From assembly GCF_042646065.1 (NCBI RefSeq), contig NZ_JBHRTA010000038.1:496001-560000 (forward strand): a stretch of DNA of 64,000 nucleotides, in the 5' to 3' direction. This DNA comes from Parapedobacter deserti. Its GTDB lineage: Bacteria; Bacteroidota; Bacteroidia; Sphingobacteriales; Sphingobacteriaceae. Within the stretch, counting starts at the first letter, position 1; every line of letters starts with the position of its first letter. The translations under genes and the position numbers were made by a program. Below are positions 18,464 to 25,351 of the stretch, piece by piece. Under the pieces are notes generated by a model. That model worked only from the letters and a program-made list of their open reading frames with translations, did not search any database and was not told the origin of the DNA.

Positions 18464-19093
18464 TCAGTTGCTGTCTGGCGCTTCAATATTTACAACCTCA
18501 ATTTCATAGTACATTGGAGAGTTGGCCGGTATCTGGCTGGTGCTGGTGTTGCCAAAAAGGAGGAGAGATGGGCTTACAAATCGAATTTTCGATCCTGTTT
18601 TCAAACCATCAGCTGTCAGGCCACCTACGCCGCCGAACTTAATGGGCTCATTCAATGGATTGCCATCTTTGTCCAGACGGATTTCGCGCGGTAAGAATGC
18701 ATATACCCACGCTGGAGGAATGTTGCGGTTAGCTAATGACGTCTCGTCGCCTTCATCCTTCTGATTCTTATGGACTGGGTCGTCACCGGTAAGCAACCGG
18801 CCGGAAAATATCACTTGAATGTCAGGTGCTTCGATGTCCAATTGACCGTTTGCGTTTGTAGTGGTTTTATATTGATACGACGTGGGATCACCTTCTGTGA
18901 CCAATTCGTAGTATACGCGCATCCCGCCAATGTCGTGATGCTGTAAGAGGCCGTTCGCAATGGCATAGGCTTCTATTTGAGGTTTCTCTAGCTCATATTG
19001 CGCCGCAGGATCAAATGTCTCGCCGTCTTTTATACATGCCGAGAACCCGAAAGTTACCAAAAATCCCAACGCGAGTAAATTTATCTTTTTCAT
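18464..19093 (-). CDS. FKBP-like lipoprotein, single domain
   Basis: A 209-residue lipoprotein (GFSAC, lipidated Cys20). The C-terminal half resembles a diverged FKBP domain: IQVIFSGRLLTGD, a long insertion, GGLTADGLKTGSKIRFVSPSLLLFG and IPANSPMYYEIEVVNIE. The 'W-x-L' aromatic and other pocket residues of active FKBPs are poorly conserved, so it may be a binding or chaperone protein rather than an isomerase. It is the first gene of a two-gene minus-strand operon with the two-domain FKBP lipoprotein. A perfect -7 box lies 29 bp upstream. Confidence 0.75.
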   Translation of the reverse strand: MKKINLLALGFLVTFGFSACIKDGETFDPAAQYELEKPQIEAYAIANGLLQHHDIGGMRVYYELVTEGDPTSYQYKTTTNANGQLDIEAPDIQVIFSGRLLTGDDPVHKNQKDEGDETSLANRNIPPAWVYAFLPREIRLDKDGNPLNEPIKFGGVGGLTADGLKTGSKIRFVSPSLLLFGNTSTSQIPANSPMYYEIEVVNIEAPDSN

Positions 19094-19121
19094 TTTTTTG
19101 TCTCTTCAACTATGCAAGTTG

Positions 19122-19129
19122 CAAAGTTA
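19122..19129 (-). promoter_or_regulatory. Candidate -7 box for FKBP lipoprotein operon
   Basis: On the minus strand TAACTTTG matches TAnnTTTG exactly, 28 bp before the ATG at 19093, in an A/T-rich stretch. No clear -33 TTG lies at the usual distance. The rest of the 19094-19290 gap holds nothing else I can name. Confidence 0.45.
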
Positions 19130-19290
19130 TTTAAATAATCTAATTAATTGATCCTTTAACACTATTTAACAAGCCATGGAATCAAAGGTTTTGTTTAAGG
19201 GGTTGAAAACCAGTGCGCCATAAAGTCTATGCTTGCTTAAACGGAAATAGAAGGGTAAACGCTACAGAGACCTACAAAATCATTGTTTTC

Positions 19291-19884
19291 TTATTTGCTG
19301 TCTCGGCGGGTGCCGAAGACCTGCACCCAGTACTTGCCATCATGGGCTATGGCCATTTCCCGGTAGGAGTTGCGCATAATATTGGCACAGTGGCTCGGGC
19401 TTCCCAACCATTTTTGAACGGCACCCTTCAGGTCGAAATTGCCGAATGCGATGTTTTCACCATAGGCGAGCACGCTGGACGTGCCGGATATGTACCCCGA
19501 CTGGACGAGGCGGTGATACACGTTTTCTCCCGAAAGGCTGGTGTGGCTGAAGTAACTTTTGGTGTTCATGTCTTTCGCATGAGCCAACGCAGCAGCATAA
19601 AGCTTGGCGTTCCAGGTCACTTTTTCTGCTGCAGGTTTGGCCTCATCGCCGCAATCACAGCCGGCCTGACGCCAGGTGTTGATTTCCGATAGGGCGATGA
19701 TAATGGTCGAGTCGCTTTCCGCGGGCTCACCGCCCCCGGATTGATCTTCCTTCTTACCGCCTTCTTGGTGTACCGCCCCCGGAGGATCACGCGGTACGGG
19801 CTCCATAGATTCATTTGCATTGGGTTCGCACGCAGAGAGCAATGCAAACGAGCAGAAAACCGCTAGTACCGAATGCTTTAACAT
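19291..19884 (-). CDS. CAP-domain (SCP/PR1-like) lipoprotein
   Basis: A 197-residue lipoprotein (ALLSAC, lipidated Cys19) with a low-complexity Pro/Gly/Glu linker (about 22-58) and a C-terminal CAP domain. Signature pieces are ALAHAKDMNTKSYFSHTS, YGENIAFG and SPSHCANIMRNSYREMAIA, with the two histidines and two glutamates that line the CAP cavity, and a final YWVQVFG. Bacterial CAP lipoproteins are envelope proteins of mostly unknown activity; some bind lipids or act on cell-wall or protein targets. Three extra cysteines (CDC in the linker-domain junction and SHC) might form disulfides. It is separated from the upstream TonB receptor gene by a long hairpin terminator. Confidence 0.88.
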   Translation of the reverse strand: MLKHSVLAVFCSFALLSACEPNANESMEPVPRDPPGAVHQEGGKKEDQSGGGEPAESDSTIIIALSEINTWRQAGCDCGDEAKPAAEKVTWNAKLYAAALAHAKDMNTKSYFSHTSLSGENVYHRLVQSGYISGTSSVLAYGENIAFGNFDLKGAVQKWLGSPSHCANIMRNSYREMAIAHDGKYWVQVFGTRRDSK

Positions 19885-19916
19885 AGGTAGATGTTAAATT
19901 TCGTGCAAGCTAATAA

Positions 19917-19963
19917 ATTGCCACGAAAATCTGCAAAAATATTTTGCAATTTTTCGTGGCAAT
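19917..19963 (-). terminator. Long hairpin terminator after the TonB receptor gene
   Basis: The 13-bp arms ATTGCCACGAAAA (19917-19929) and TTTTCGTGGCAAT (19951-19963) are perfect reverse complements. Inside them TGCAAAA and TTTTGCA form a second 7-bp stem around a 3-nt loop, separated by a 2x2 mismatch. The hairpin starts 10 bp beyond the receptor stop at 19973. Confidence 0.85.
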
Positions 19964-19972
19964 CAGTATCGG

Positions 19973-22264
19973 TTAAAACCTGTAGCCCAGTGCTAAGCCA
20001 ATATTCCTGCCCGGATTGGGGATGGAAAATGCGCGGAGGATAGACAGGTGATCTACATAAGTGACATCAAATGCGTTGTTTATGCTTATTGCTGCGGTTA
20101 ACTTTCCGGCGGTGAGCGGAAATTCGTGTTGGATGCCAGCATTCACCAGCGTATAGTCGGGTGTACGCTGCTCGTTGTAACCCAGCCGATTTTGAACGGC
20201 AGTATGTTGGACAGCTGCAAAAAGCCGTGCGCCTGTGGCGAAACCAGGCTCGTGCGCAACCTGAATGGTATAGTGGTCTGCCGGGATGAATGTCAGGTGT
20301 TCGTCACTTTTTCGTAATGTGCCCCTGACCATCGCTCCCCTGCTCGTTACCTCCAGCCGCTTGTCACGCAATGGCCGGAATGCGACCTCCCATTCGGTGC
20401 CGTACAGTAAGGCATCTCCTTGTTGAAAAGCCCATATTTCCAGCCCATCTTCAGGCCGGATATTGCCGGTAGCCACAAAATAAATGTAGTTTGAGATGAC
20501 ATTGTTATATACCGAGGCGCCGATGTCAAACATGGCGGAGTTGAATGCGTAGCTAAGGTCCGTCTGAATGCTTTGTTCCCGTTTGAAATCGATATTTCCG
20601 GTTTCAAACCGGTTGGTGCCGGGGTGCGGCCCATTGGAGAAGAGTTCCGCAAGGTCGGGCGCCCTGAATCCGGTAGATACATTTACCTTGAACTGGTGTT
20701 GGCTGGCCAGCGTGTAGCTGGCACCAAGTGAACCCGAGAATCCGGAGAAGGTTACGCTAAGCTTCCGGTCTTGAGGATCCCCCGGCAGGGTAAAGCCGTA
20801 TTCGACCAGGTGGGGTGCGCTAGCATCAGCAATGACCTTGCGGTAGTCAAACCGCGCTCCACCTTGGACATAGAAGTTTTTCCAGTCGAGACTACTTAGG
20901 TAATAGACGCCGAAGTCAGTCGTATTAGCGTCTGGAATGAGGATCTCCTTGGCCACCGATTTGTTTGCTGTAGCGATGACGCTGCCTTGCACGCCAAATG
21001 TATGCGACAAATCACGGGCAGGGTTCAGCGTTATTCTGCCCGAATAGAACGTATTCCGCTGCTTAAGCCCGAGATCGACTTCATCGAACGACTCTTCCAC
21101 CTCGCTGCGGTCGTTGTAGTGGTGCGATAAGTGCAGGTATGTCGTGAAATGATCATGGGTTGTTTCCTGGTTGTAGGAAGCTACGTAGTCCCGGATCTGC
21201 TGGTAGGGCAGCTGCACGCTGCGATCGTTGCGGGAGGTTACCAAGGATTCGCCGTCTACCATCTCGTTGTCGTCGATGATGCCGAGATCTTGACTATGGT
21301 ATGTGAGAGAAAGTTTGTTTTTGAACCGGTCGAGGTCCAGTCCGGCATGGGCACGGAGGGTGTGGTTATTGAACCTGCTATTGCCGATTAGCAATCCGTC
21401 ACCAGCCTTGTAGTCGGCGTGATTTTCATAGGCGGCATCCACGTTGGCGAAGAAGCCATTATCGAAGCGGTTGCCAACCGATCCGAACGTGCGGATTCCG
21501 TTGGAATTGCTGTTGAAGACCGAGCCTACCGATCCGCTTACTTTTCCGGACGTCAGGTAGCTTTCGTCGTCTTTTACCATCAACACTCCGCCGAGTGCCC
21601 CGGAGCCGTAGAGAATGGAAGCCGGTCCTTTGATGACATCAACGTTGCTTACCCCCAGGTTGTTTAACCCCAGGCCATGGTCCTGGCCCCATTGGTGATT
21701 TTCCAATTTATTCCCTTGGTATATGGTGACCACGCGCGAAAAACCCAGCCCGCGGATGAAAGGTTTGACGATACCCGGCCCCATGCCTGCGCCGCTTACG
21801 CCCGGAATCTCCCGTAGGGCGCCGGCGATGCCACCGGGATTGCTGCTTTTTGAGAGGCTTTGCATCTCCACACCCGATATGGCATAAGGTGTGCGCCGCG
21901 TCAGGCCGGTTTGGCGGTCGAGCACCACTTCATCCAAGGTAACCGAAATGGGATCGAGCTCGATGGCTAGCTGAATGGAATCAAGCACGGATACGTTCAG
22001 GTCCCGGTTATAAGGCGCATAACCCAGGGCATTGACAGCCACTGTGATGTTTCCTGCCGGTACATCGAGTCGGAAGTGTCCAGATAGGTCCGATTGAGTA
22101 GCCGCGGTTGTTTTCGCGACCGAAATGGTGGCAGCCGGAATGGCTTCGCCGCCGGAAGTCACCGTTCCATAGAGGGTGGCCCGCGGCTCCTGAGCGAAAA
22201 CGGAATGGGATAGAATAAGGCTAAGAATGGTGAACACGTATGGTTTCATCAATTGCGGTTTCAT
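19973..22264 (-). CDS. TonB-dependent outer-membrane receptor (metal/siderophore type)
   Basis: A 763-residue receptor; an ATG at 22249 (MKPYVFTILSLILS) is an alternative start that leaves a tighter signal peptide. After the signal comes a carboxypeptidase-regulatory-like domain (about 28-110). Then follow a plug with EIPGVSGAGMGPGIVKPFIRG and VDVIKGPASILYGSGALGG, and a 22-strand barrel ending in GRNIGLALGYRF with a terminal Phe. Unlike SusC proteins it is short and has no SusD partner. The plug motif LENHQWGQDHGLG is of a kind I associate with metal-uptake receptors. An upstream DtxR-type box suggests iron or manganese control. It is the second gene after a small His-rich protein, with a 209-bp gap between them. 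Confidence 0.9.
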   Translation of the reverse strand: MKPQLMKPYVFTILSLILSHSVFAQEPRATLYGTVTSGGEAIPAATISVAKTTAATQSDLSGHFRLDVPAGNITVAVNALGYAPYNRDLNVSVLDSIQLAIELDPISVTLDEVVLDRQTGLTRRTPYAISGVEMQSLSKSSNPGGIAGALREIPGVSGAGMGPGIVKPFIRGLGFSRVVTIYQGNKLENHQWGQDHGLGLNNLGVSNVDVIKGPASILYGSGALGGVLMVKDDESYLTSGKVSGSVGSVFNSNSNGIRTFGSVGNRFDNGFFANVDAAYENHADYKAGDGLLIGNSRFNNHTLRAHAGLDLDRFKNKLSLTYHSQDLGIIDDNEMVDGESLVTSRNDRSVQLPYQQIRDYVASYNQETTHDHFTTYLHLSHHYNDRSEVEESFDEVDLGLKQRNTFYSGRITLNPARDLSHTFGVQGSVIATANKSVAKEILIPDANTTDFGVYYLSSLDWKNFYVQGGARFDYRKVIADASAPHLVEYGFTLPGDPQDRKLSVTFSGFSGSLGASYTLASQHQFKVNVSTGFRAPDLAELFSNGPHPGTNRFETGNIDFKREQSIQTDLSYAFNSAMFDIGASVYNNVISNYIYFVATGNIRPEDGLEIWAFQQGDALLYGTEWEVAFRPLRDKRLEVTSRGAMVRGTLRKSDEHLTFIPADHYTIQVAHEPGFATGARLFAAVQHTAVQNRLGYNEQRTPDYTLVNAGIQHEFPLTAGKLTAAISINNAFDVTYVDHLSILRAFSIPNPGRNIGLALGYRF

Positions 22265-22473
22265 GATGCTGATTGCTATAAGTAAAATGCTTGCTTTAAT
22301 GATCTGTTGCCGTAATCAGGACGTGCCGTATGCCGGCTTGTATTGCTCCGCTGACAACAGCGGTCATCAATAAGGTACGACGGAATCGAGGCGACAAGCC
22401 CTAACACAGGATGCCTCACCATGCGGACTGGCATGGGATGACCAGTGGGATAACGCTGGTCAAGGCATGAAGT
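22265..22473 (-). other. Structured intercistronic region before the TonB receptor gene
   Basis: This 209-bp gap between two co-oriented genes holds several small inverted repeats. Read on the minus strand, CCGCTG-TTGT-CAGCGG is a perfect 6-bp hairpin and ACCAG...CTGGT forms another. It is GC-richer than other gaps nearby. I could not match it to a known riboswitch: the cobalamin-box features I looked for are absent. Confidence 0.3.
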
Positions 22474-22836
22474 TTAAAGCGAGGTGGGCGGGCCCCGGAG
22501 GTAAGCGTACGGTTGGTCGTCTTTGGTGTAAAAAGGAACCGGTACGGGTGTGAAAGCGGTTTCAAACCGCAACGCGAGCGAGAAGTCGAGTAGGAGGCAG
22601 GACGGTTGAGTATAGGAGCCTTGGAAAATTACATCCAATAAATGGATTTCAGTCTCCGATTGGTGATGCTTAGCTGCATCGGGGTCGTTACTTAAGTTGT
22701 AGGGATGGATATGGATGACAATCCGTCCGCCTGCGGTTTTATGCTTGTGCATAAAGACCGTTCCGCTGGCTACAATCAAGCAAAACAGCGTAGCTTGAAA
22801 TAAGGCAAGTGTCGAACGGATGTTGCTATTCCACAT
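22474..22836 (-). CDS. Small exported His-rich protein upstream of TonB receptor
   Basis: A 120-residue protein with one N-terminal hydrophobic segment (about 9-27), probably a signal anchor or signal peptide. Seven histidines lie between residues 30 and 65 (MHKHK, IHIHPY, KHH, EIH), interspersed with Asp and Glu, which suggests metal binding. The C terminus ends with YAYLRGPPTSL. I do not recognise a named family; short proteins of this sort occur before metal-type TonB receptors in Bacteroidota. It is the first gene of the operon behind the promoter and DtxR-type box at 22909-22942, so it should be expressed with the receptor. A periplasmic metal chaperone or sensor role is only a guess. 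Confidence 0.65.
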   Translation of the reverse strand: MWNSNIRSTLALFQATLFCLIVASGTVFMHKHKTAGGRIVIHIHPYNLSNDPDAAKHHQSETEIHLLDVIFQGSYTQPSCLLLDFSLALRFETAFTPVPVPFYTKDDQPYAYLRGPPTSL

Positions 22837-22908
22837 CTCGGTTGATTAAAAGCTTACAAAGTAACTACTTTCTTATATCGATTGCATAACCTAAACAACC
22901 GATCACTG

Positions 22909-22941
22909 CAAAAGTAGTGAAAGTTTGGTTAGCCTAACAAA
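22909..22941 (-). promoter_or_regulatory. Bacteroidota-type promoter of the TonB receptor operon
   Basis: On the minus strand TTTG (22941-22938) is followed after 21 bp by TACTTTTG (22916-22909), an exact match to TTTG-N19-21-TAnnTTTG. It leaves a 5' leader of roughly 65 nt before the ATG at 22836. Confidence 0.8.
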
Positions 22942-22942
22942 A
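22924..22942. promoter_or_regulatory. DtxR/IdeR-type operator overlapping the -33 element
   Basis: Aligned to the iron-box consensus TTAGGTTAGCCTAACCTAA, this 19-bp site agrees at 16 positions, including the complete palindromic core GTTAG-C-CTAAC (22928-22938, given on the plus strand). It overlaps the -33 box and the adjoining spacer of the receptor operon promoter, the expected place for a metal-dependent repressor. A DtxR-family protein binding it is inferred; the regulator gene is not in the window. Confidence 0.7.
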
Positions 22943-23059
22943 ATTTAATTATTCTTTTGACGGTGTCATGCGTAAGCGGTAGCAACCTTCTTGATTGCCG
23001 CTGGCGAACCAACTGGAGAGCGTTTTATGCGGTGTCCGCACACGGGCAGGTTGAGGTGA

Positions 23060-23407
23060 TTAGAGTAGCCGGTTATCTCCGTCTGGGAATACCAATATCG
23101 GTTCGTACTTTTTCGCCTTTTCTATATCCATTAAGGCATAGGAAATAATGATGATGATGTCGCCCACCTGCACCAAGCGAGCAGCGGCGCCATTGAGGCA
23201 AATGGTGCCCGATCCGCGTTCGCCTTTGATGACGTAGGTTTCAAAACGCGCCCCGTTGTTGTTGTTGACGATCTGGACTTTTTCGTTGGCAATGATGTTT
23301 GCCGCATCCATCAAGTCTTCGTCGATCGTGATGCTGCCCACGTAGTTCAATTCTGCTTGAGTAACCCGTACGCGATGGATCTTCGATTTTAATACCTCAA
23401 TAACCAT
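23060..23407 (-). CDS. panD: Aspartate 1-decarboxylase
   Basis: The ATG at 23407 gives the family-standard start MVIEVLKSKIHRVRVTQ and 115 residues; the longer reading to 23446 adds an unrelated hydrophobic stretch. PanD makes beta-alanine from aspartate for pantothenate. It is made as a proenzyme that self-cleaves between Gly24 and Ser25 to form the pyruvoyl cofactor, and exactly that pair is present in NYVGSITIDEDLMDAA. The substrate-binding segments GARFETYVIKGERGSG and LNGAAARLVQVGD are also present. It lies 98 bp after panC on the same strand, so the two pantothenate genes are probably one operon. Confidence 0.97.
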   Translation of the reverse strand: MVIEVLKSKIHRVRVTQAELNYVGSITIDEDLMDAANIIANEKVQIVNNNNGARFETYVIKGERGSGTICLNGAAARLVQVGDIIIIISYALMDIEKAKKYEPILVFPDGDNRLL

Positions 23408-23504
23408 GATGCAAAGATACGGAAAATTAAATGCTAGGTTTATCATCTGTTTGTAACATCCTCAGTCTAAGCATGGCCGATGTGAAAGGCCGGCTCTGAT
23501 ACCG

Positions 23505-24344
23505 TTATAACAGCATATTATCAATCAACCGTACACCATCTACCCAAGCCGCGACCAGAGCGACCAACGTTGAGCTGTGTTCCGCGGTGTCTGCTTCGGT
23601 GAAGGTGTCGGCATTGTATACCGTAAAATACTCCAACCGGACACCAGGGCTACTTTTCAGCAGGTCGATGGCATTTTGGCGCACCGTGTGGAGATCTGTA
23701 TGGGCGGAATCTGCCTTCGTCTGCAGCAAGGACCGGTAAAGTGCCAGGGCTTGCTGCCGTCCTTGTGCCGACAGCCTGACATTGCGCGAACTCATGGCAA
23801 GGCCATCCGGCTCCCTGACTGTGGGGCAAAGTTTCAGTGATACCGGTAGCTTTAACTGCCTGACCATGTATTCAATGACCTTGTATTGCTGGAAATCCTT
23901 TTGGCCGAAGCACGCCACGTCCGGCTGCACGGCGTCGAAGAGCTTCTTCACAACCTGTGTAACGCCCTGGAAATGTCCCGGACGGTGCAAGCCTTCCAGC
24001 ACGCTGTCCAACTGACCGAGGTTTATGTGCCATTGTTCACCAGGCACATACATTTCATCCACTCCAGGGTGAAACAACACATCACAATGGGCTTTCTTTA
24101 GCATCGCCATGTCATTCTCAATGGGGCGGGGATATTTTTCGAGGTCGCTGGGGTCGTTGAACTGTGTGGGGTTTACAAAAATACTGCACACCACAACGTC
24201 GGCCAGCGACTTTGCTTCGGTGACGAGGGCGATATGGCCCCGATGCAGTGCCCCCATTGTAGGGACAAACGCAATGCGCAGCCCCTGATCGCGGTACGGT
24301 TGCAATTGGCGGTGCAACGAAATTCTAGTGGTAACTACTTTCAA
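23505..24344 (-). CDS. panC: Pantothenate synthetase
   Basis: A 279-residue enzyme that joins pantoate and beta-alanine using ATP. The nucleotide-binding motif PTMGALHRGH sits at 28-37, with the HIGH-like His34 and His37, and the KMSKS-like MSSRN lies near 185. VDGVRLIDNMLL is the usual C terminus. The start is a TTG at 24344: no in-frame ATG exists upstream, and the first internal Met is inside the catalytic motif, so a non-ATG start is forced. It is divergent from the GT5-like gene, a pairing common in Bacteroidota, and precedes panD. Confidence 0.96.
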   Translation of the reverse strand: MKVVTTRISLHRQLQPYRDQGLRIAFVPTMGALHRGHIALVTEAKSLADVVVCSIFVNPTQFNDPSDLEKYPRPIENDMAMLKKAHCDVLFHPGVDEMYVPGEQWHINLGQLDSVLEGLHRPGHFQGVTQVVKKLFDAVQPDVACFGQKDFQQYKVIEYMVRQLKLPVSLKLCPTVREPDGLAMSSRNVRLSAQGRQQALALYRSLLQTKADSAHTDLHTVRQNAIDLLKSSPGVRLEYFTVYNADTFTEADTAEHSSTLVALVAAWVDGVRLIDNMLL

Positions 24345-24418
24345 CAGACTAACCCGTTTTTTTGTTTGGCAAAAATGGTAAATTTTTAGCTTATCTCGTC
24401 GATGAATAGGGTAACTAA

Positions 24419-24449
24419 TTGGTATATTGACAAAAATTGATTATCTTTG
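24419..24449 (+). promoter_or_regulatory. Bacteroidota-type promoter for the GT5-like gene
   Basis: TTG at 24419-24421 and TATCTTTG at 24442-24449 are separated by 20 bp, matching TTG-N19-23-TAnnTTTG. The ATG at 24498 would follow a leader of about 40 nt. Confidence 0.75.
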
Positions 24450-24497
24450 CAAACCGATTTTACTTTTCTAATAAAAATTAAAAACAAAAAATTGGAG

Positions 24498-25328
24498 ATG
24501 GCAAAAACGAAGATTCTGTTTGTTACCCACGAGATGTCGCCTTTCCTCGAACTAAGTAAAATTTCTGAAGTTACCCGCCAACTGCCTCAGGCCATGCAGG
24601 AAAAGGGCTACGAAATCCGGATTCTGATGCCGCGTTTCGGGAACATCAATGAGCGCCGAAACCGGTTACACGAAGTAATCAGGTTATCCGGGATGAATAT
24701 CGTCGTGGATAACAACGATAATCCCCTGATCATCAAGGTAGCCTCCATTCCGGCGGCACGTATGCAGGTGTATTTCTTGGATAACGAGGAATATTTCCAG
24801 CGTAAGCATGTGTTCTGCGATGATTGCGGTAACTACTTTGAAGACAATAACGAACGCACCGTGTTTTTCTGCAAAGGGGCCTTGGAGACCGTGAAAAAAC
24901 TGGGATGGTCACCGGATGTGATACACTGCCATGGATGGATGAGTGCGTTGGTACCCGCTTATGTGAAGACGGCCTATAAAGACGATCCCACATTTAAGGA
25001 CACGAAAGTGATTTATTCGCTATATAAGGAAGACGTTAATTTCTCGTTGGGCGAGAATTTTACGGATATTGCGCTCACGGGCAACATGACGGCCGATGAT
25101 GTGGTGTCTTACGGCTCGGGTGACTATGCAGGTCTTTACCGAGGGGCACTGAGCTATTCCGATGCGGTGGTTCTCACTGGCAACGATATGGACGAACAAC
25201 TGTTAAATATTGTTAAAGCGAGCGATTTACCGGCTTTTGAGGTGGAAAACAACGAAGAATTCGAAAATTATTGCAACCTTTACGAACAATTTTCGAGCAT
25301 AGAGCTCGAAACAGCAGTGGAAGCGTAA
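24498..25328 (+). CDS. Glycogen/starch synthase-like protein (GT5 N-terminal domain only)
   Basis: The ATG at 24498 (MAKTKILFVTHEMSPFLELS) is chosen over an upstream codon because it follows a promoter-like sequence and starts with the GT5 motif; the protein is then 276 residues. It aligns with the N-terminal Rossmann domain of glycogen synthase: THEMSPF, LPQAMQEKGYEIRILMPRFG, DVIHCHGWMSALVP and KVIYSLYK. The C-terminal half that binds ADP-glucose is missing, and the KxGGL loop is replaced by LSKISEV. It is therefore unlikely to be an active glycogen synthase. The gene has no frameshift and a strong promoter, so it looks like a maintained half-size family with an unknown, perhaps regulatory or binding, role. 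It ends 23 bp before the DUF4270 gene and probably shares its transcript. Confidence 0.85.
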   Translation: MAKTKILFVTHEMSPFLELSKISEVTRQLPQAMQEKGYEIRILMPRFGNINERRNRLHEVIRLSGMNIVVDNNDNPLIIKVASIPAARMQVYFLDNEEYFQRKHVFCDDCGNYFEDNNERTVFFCKGALETVKKLGWSPDVIHCHGWMSALVPAYVKTAYKDDPTFKDTKVIYSLYKEDVNFSLGENFTDIALTGNMTADDVVSYGSGDYAGLYRGALSYSDAVVLTGNDMDEQLLNIVKASDLPAFEVENNEEFENYCNLYEQFSSIELETAVEA

Positions 25329-25351
25329 TTTTGAATTTAATTTCTTTGCGA

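Noticed and set aside
22265..22473. Cobalamin riboswitch before the TonB receptor gene
   Set aside because: The B12-box and conserved core stems I looked for are not present; only generic hairpins are seen.
24498..25328. Active glycogen synthase
   Set aside because: The C-terminal nucleotide-sugar-binding domain is missing and the glucan loop is not conserved.
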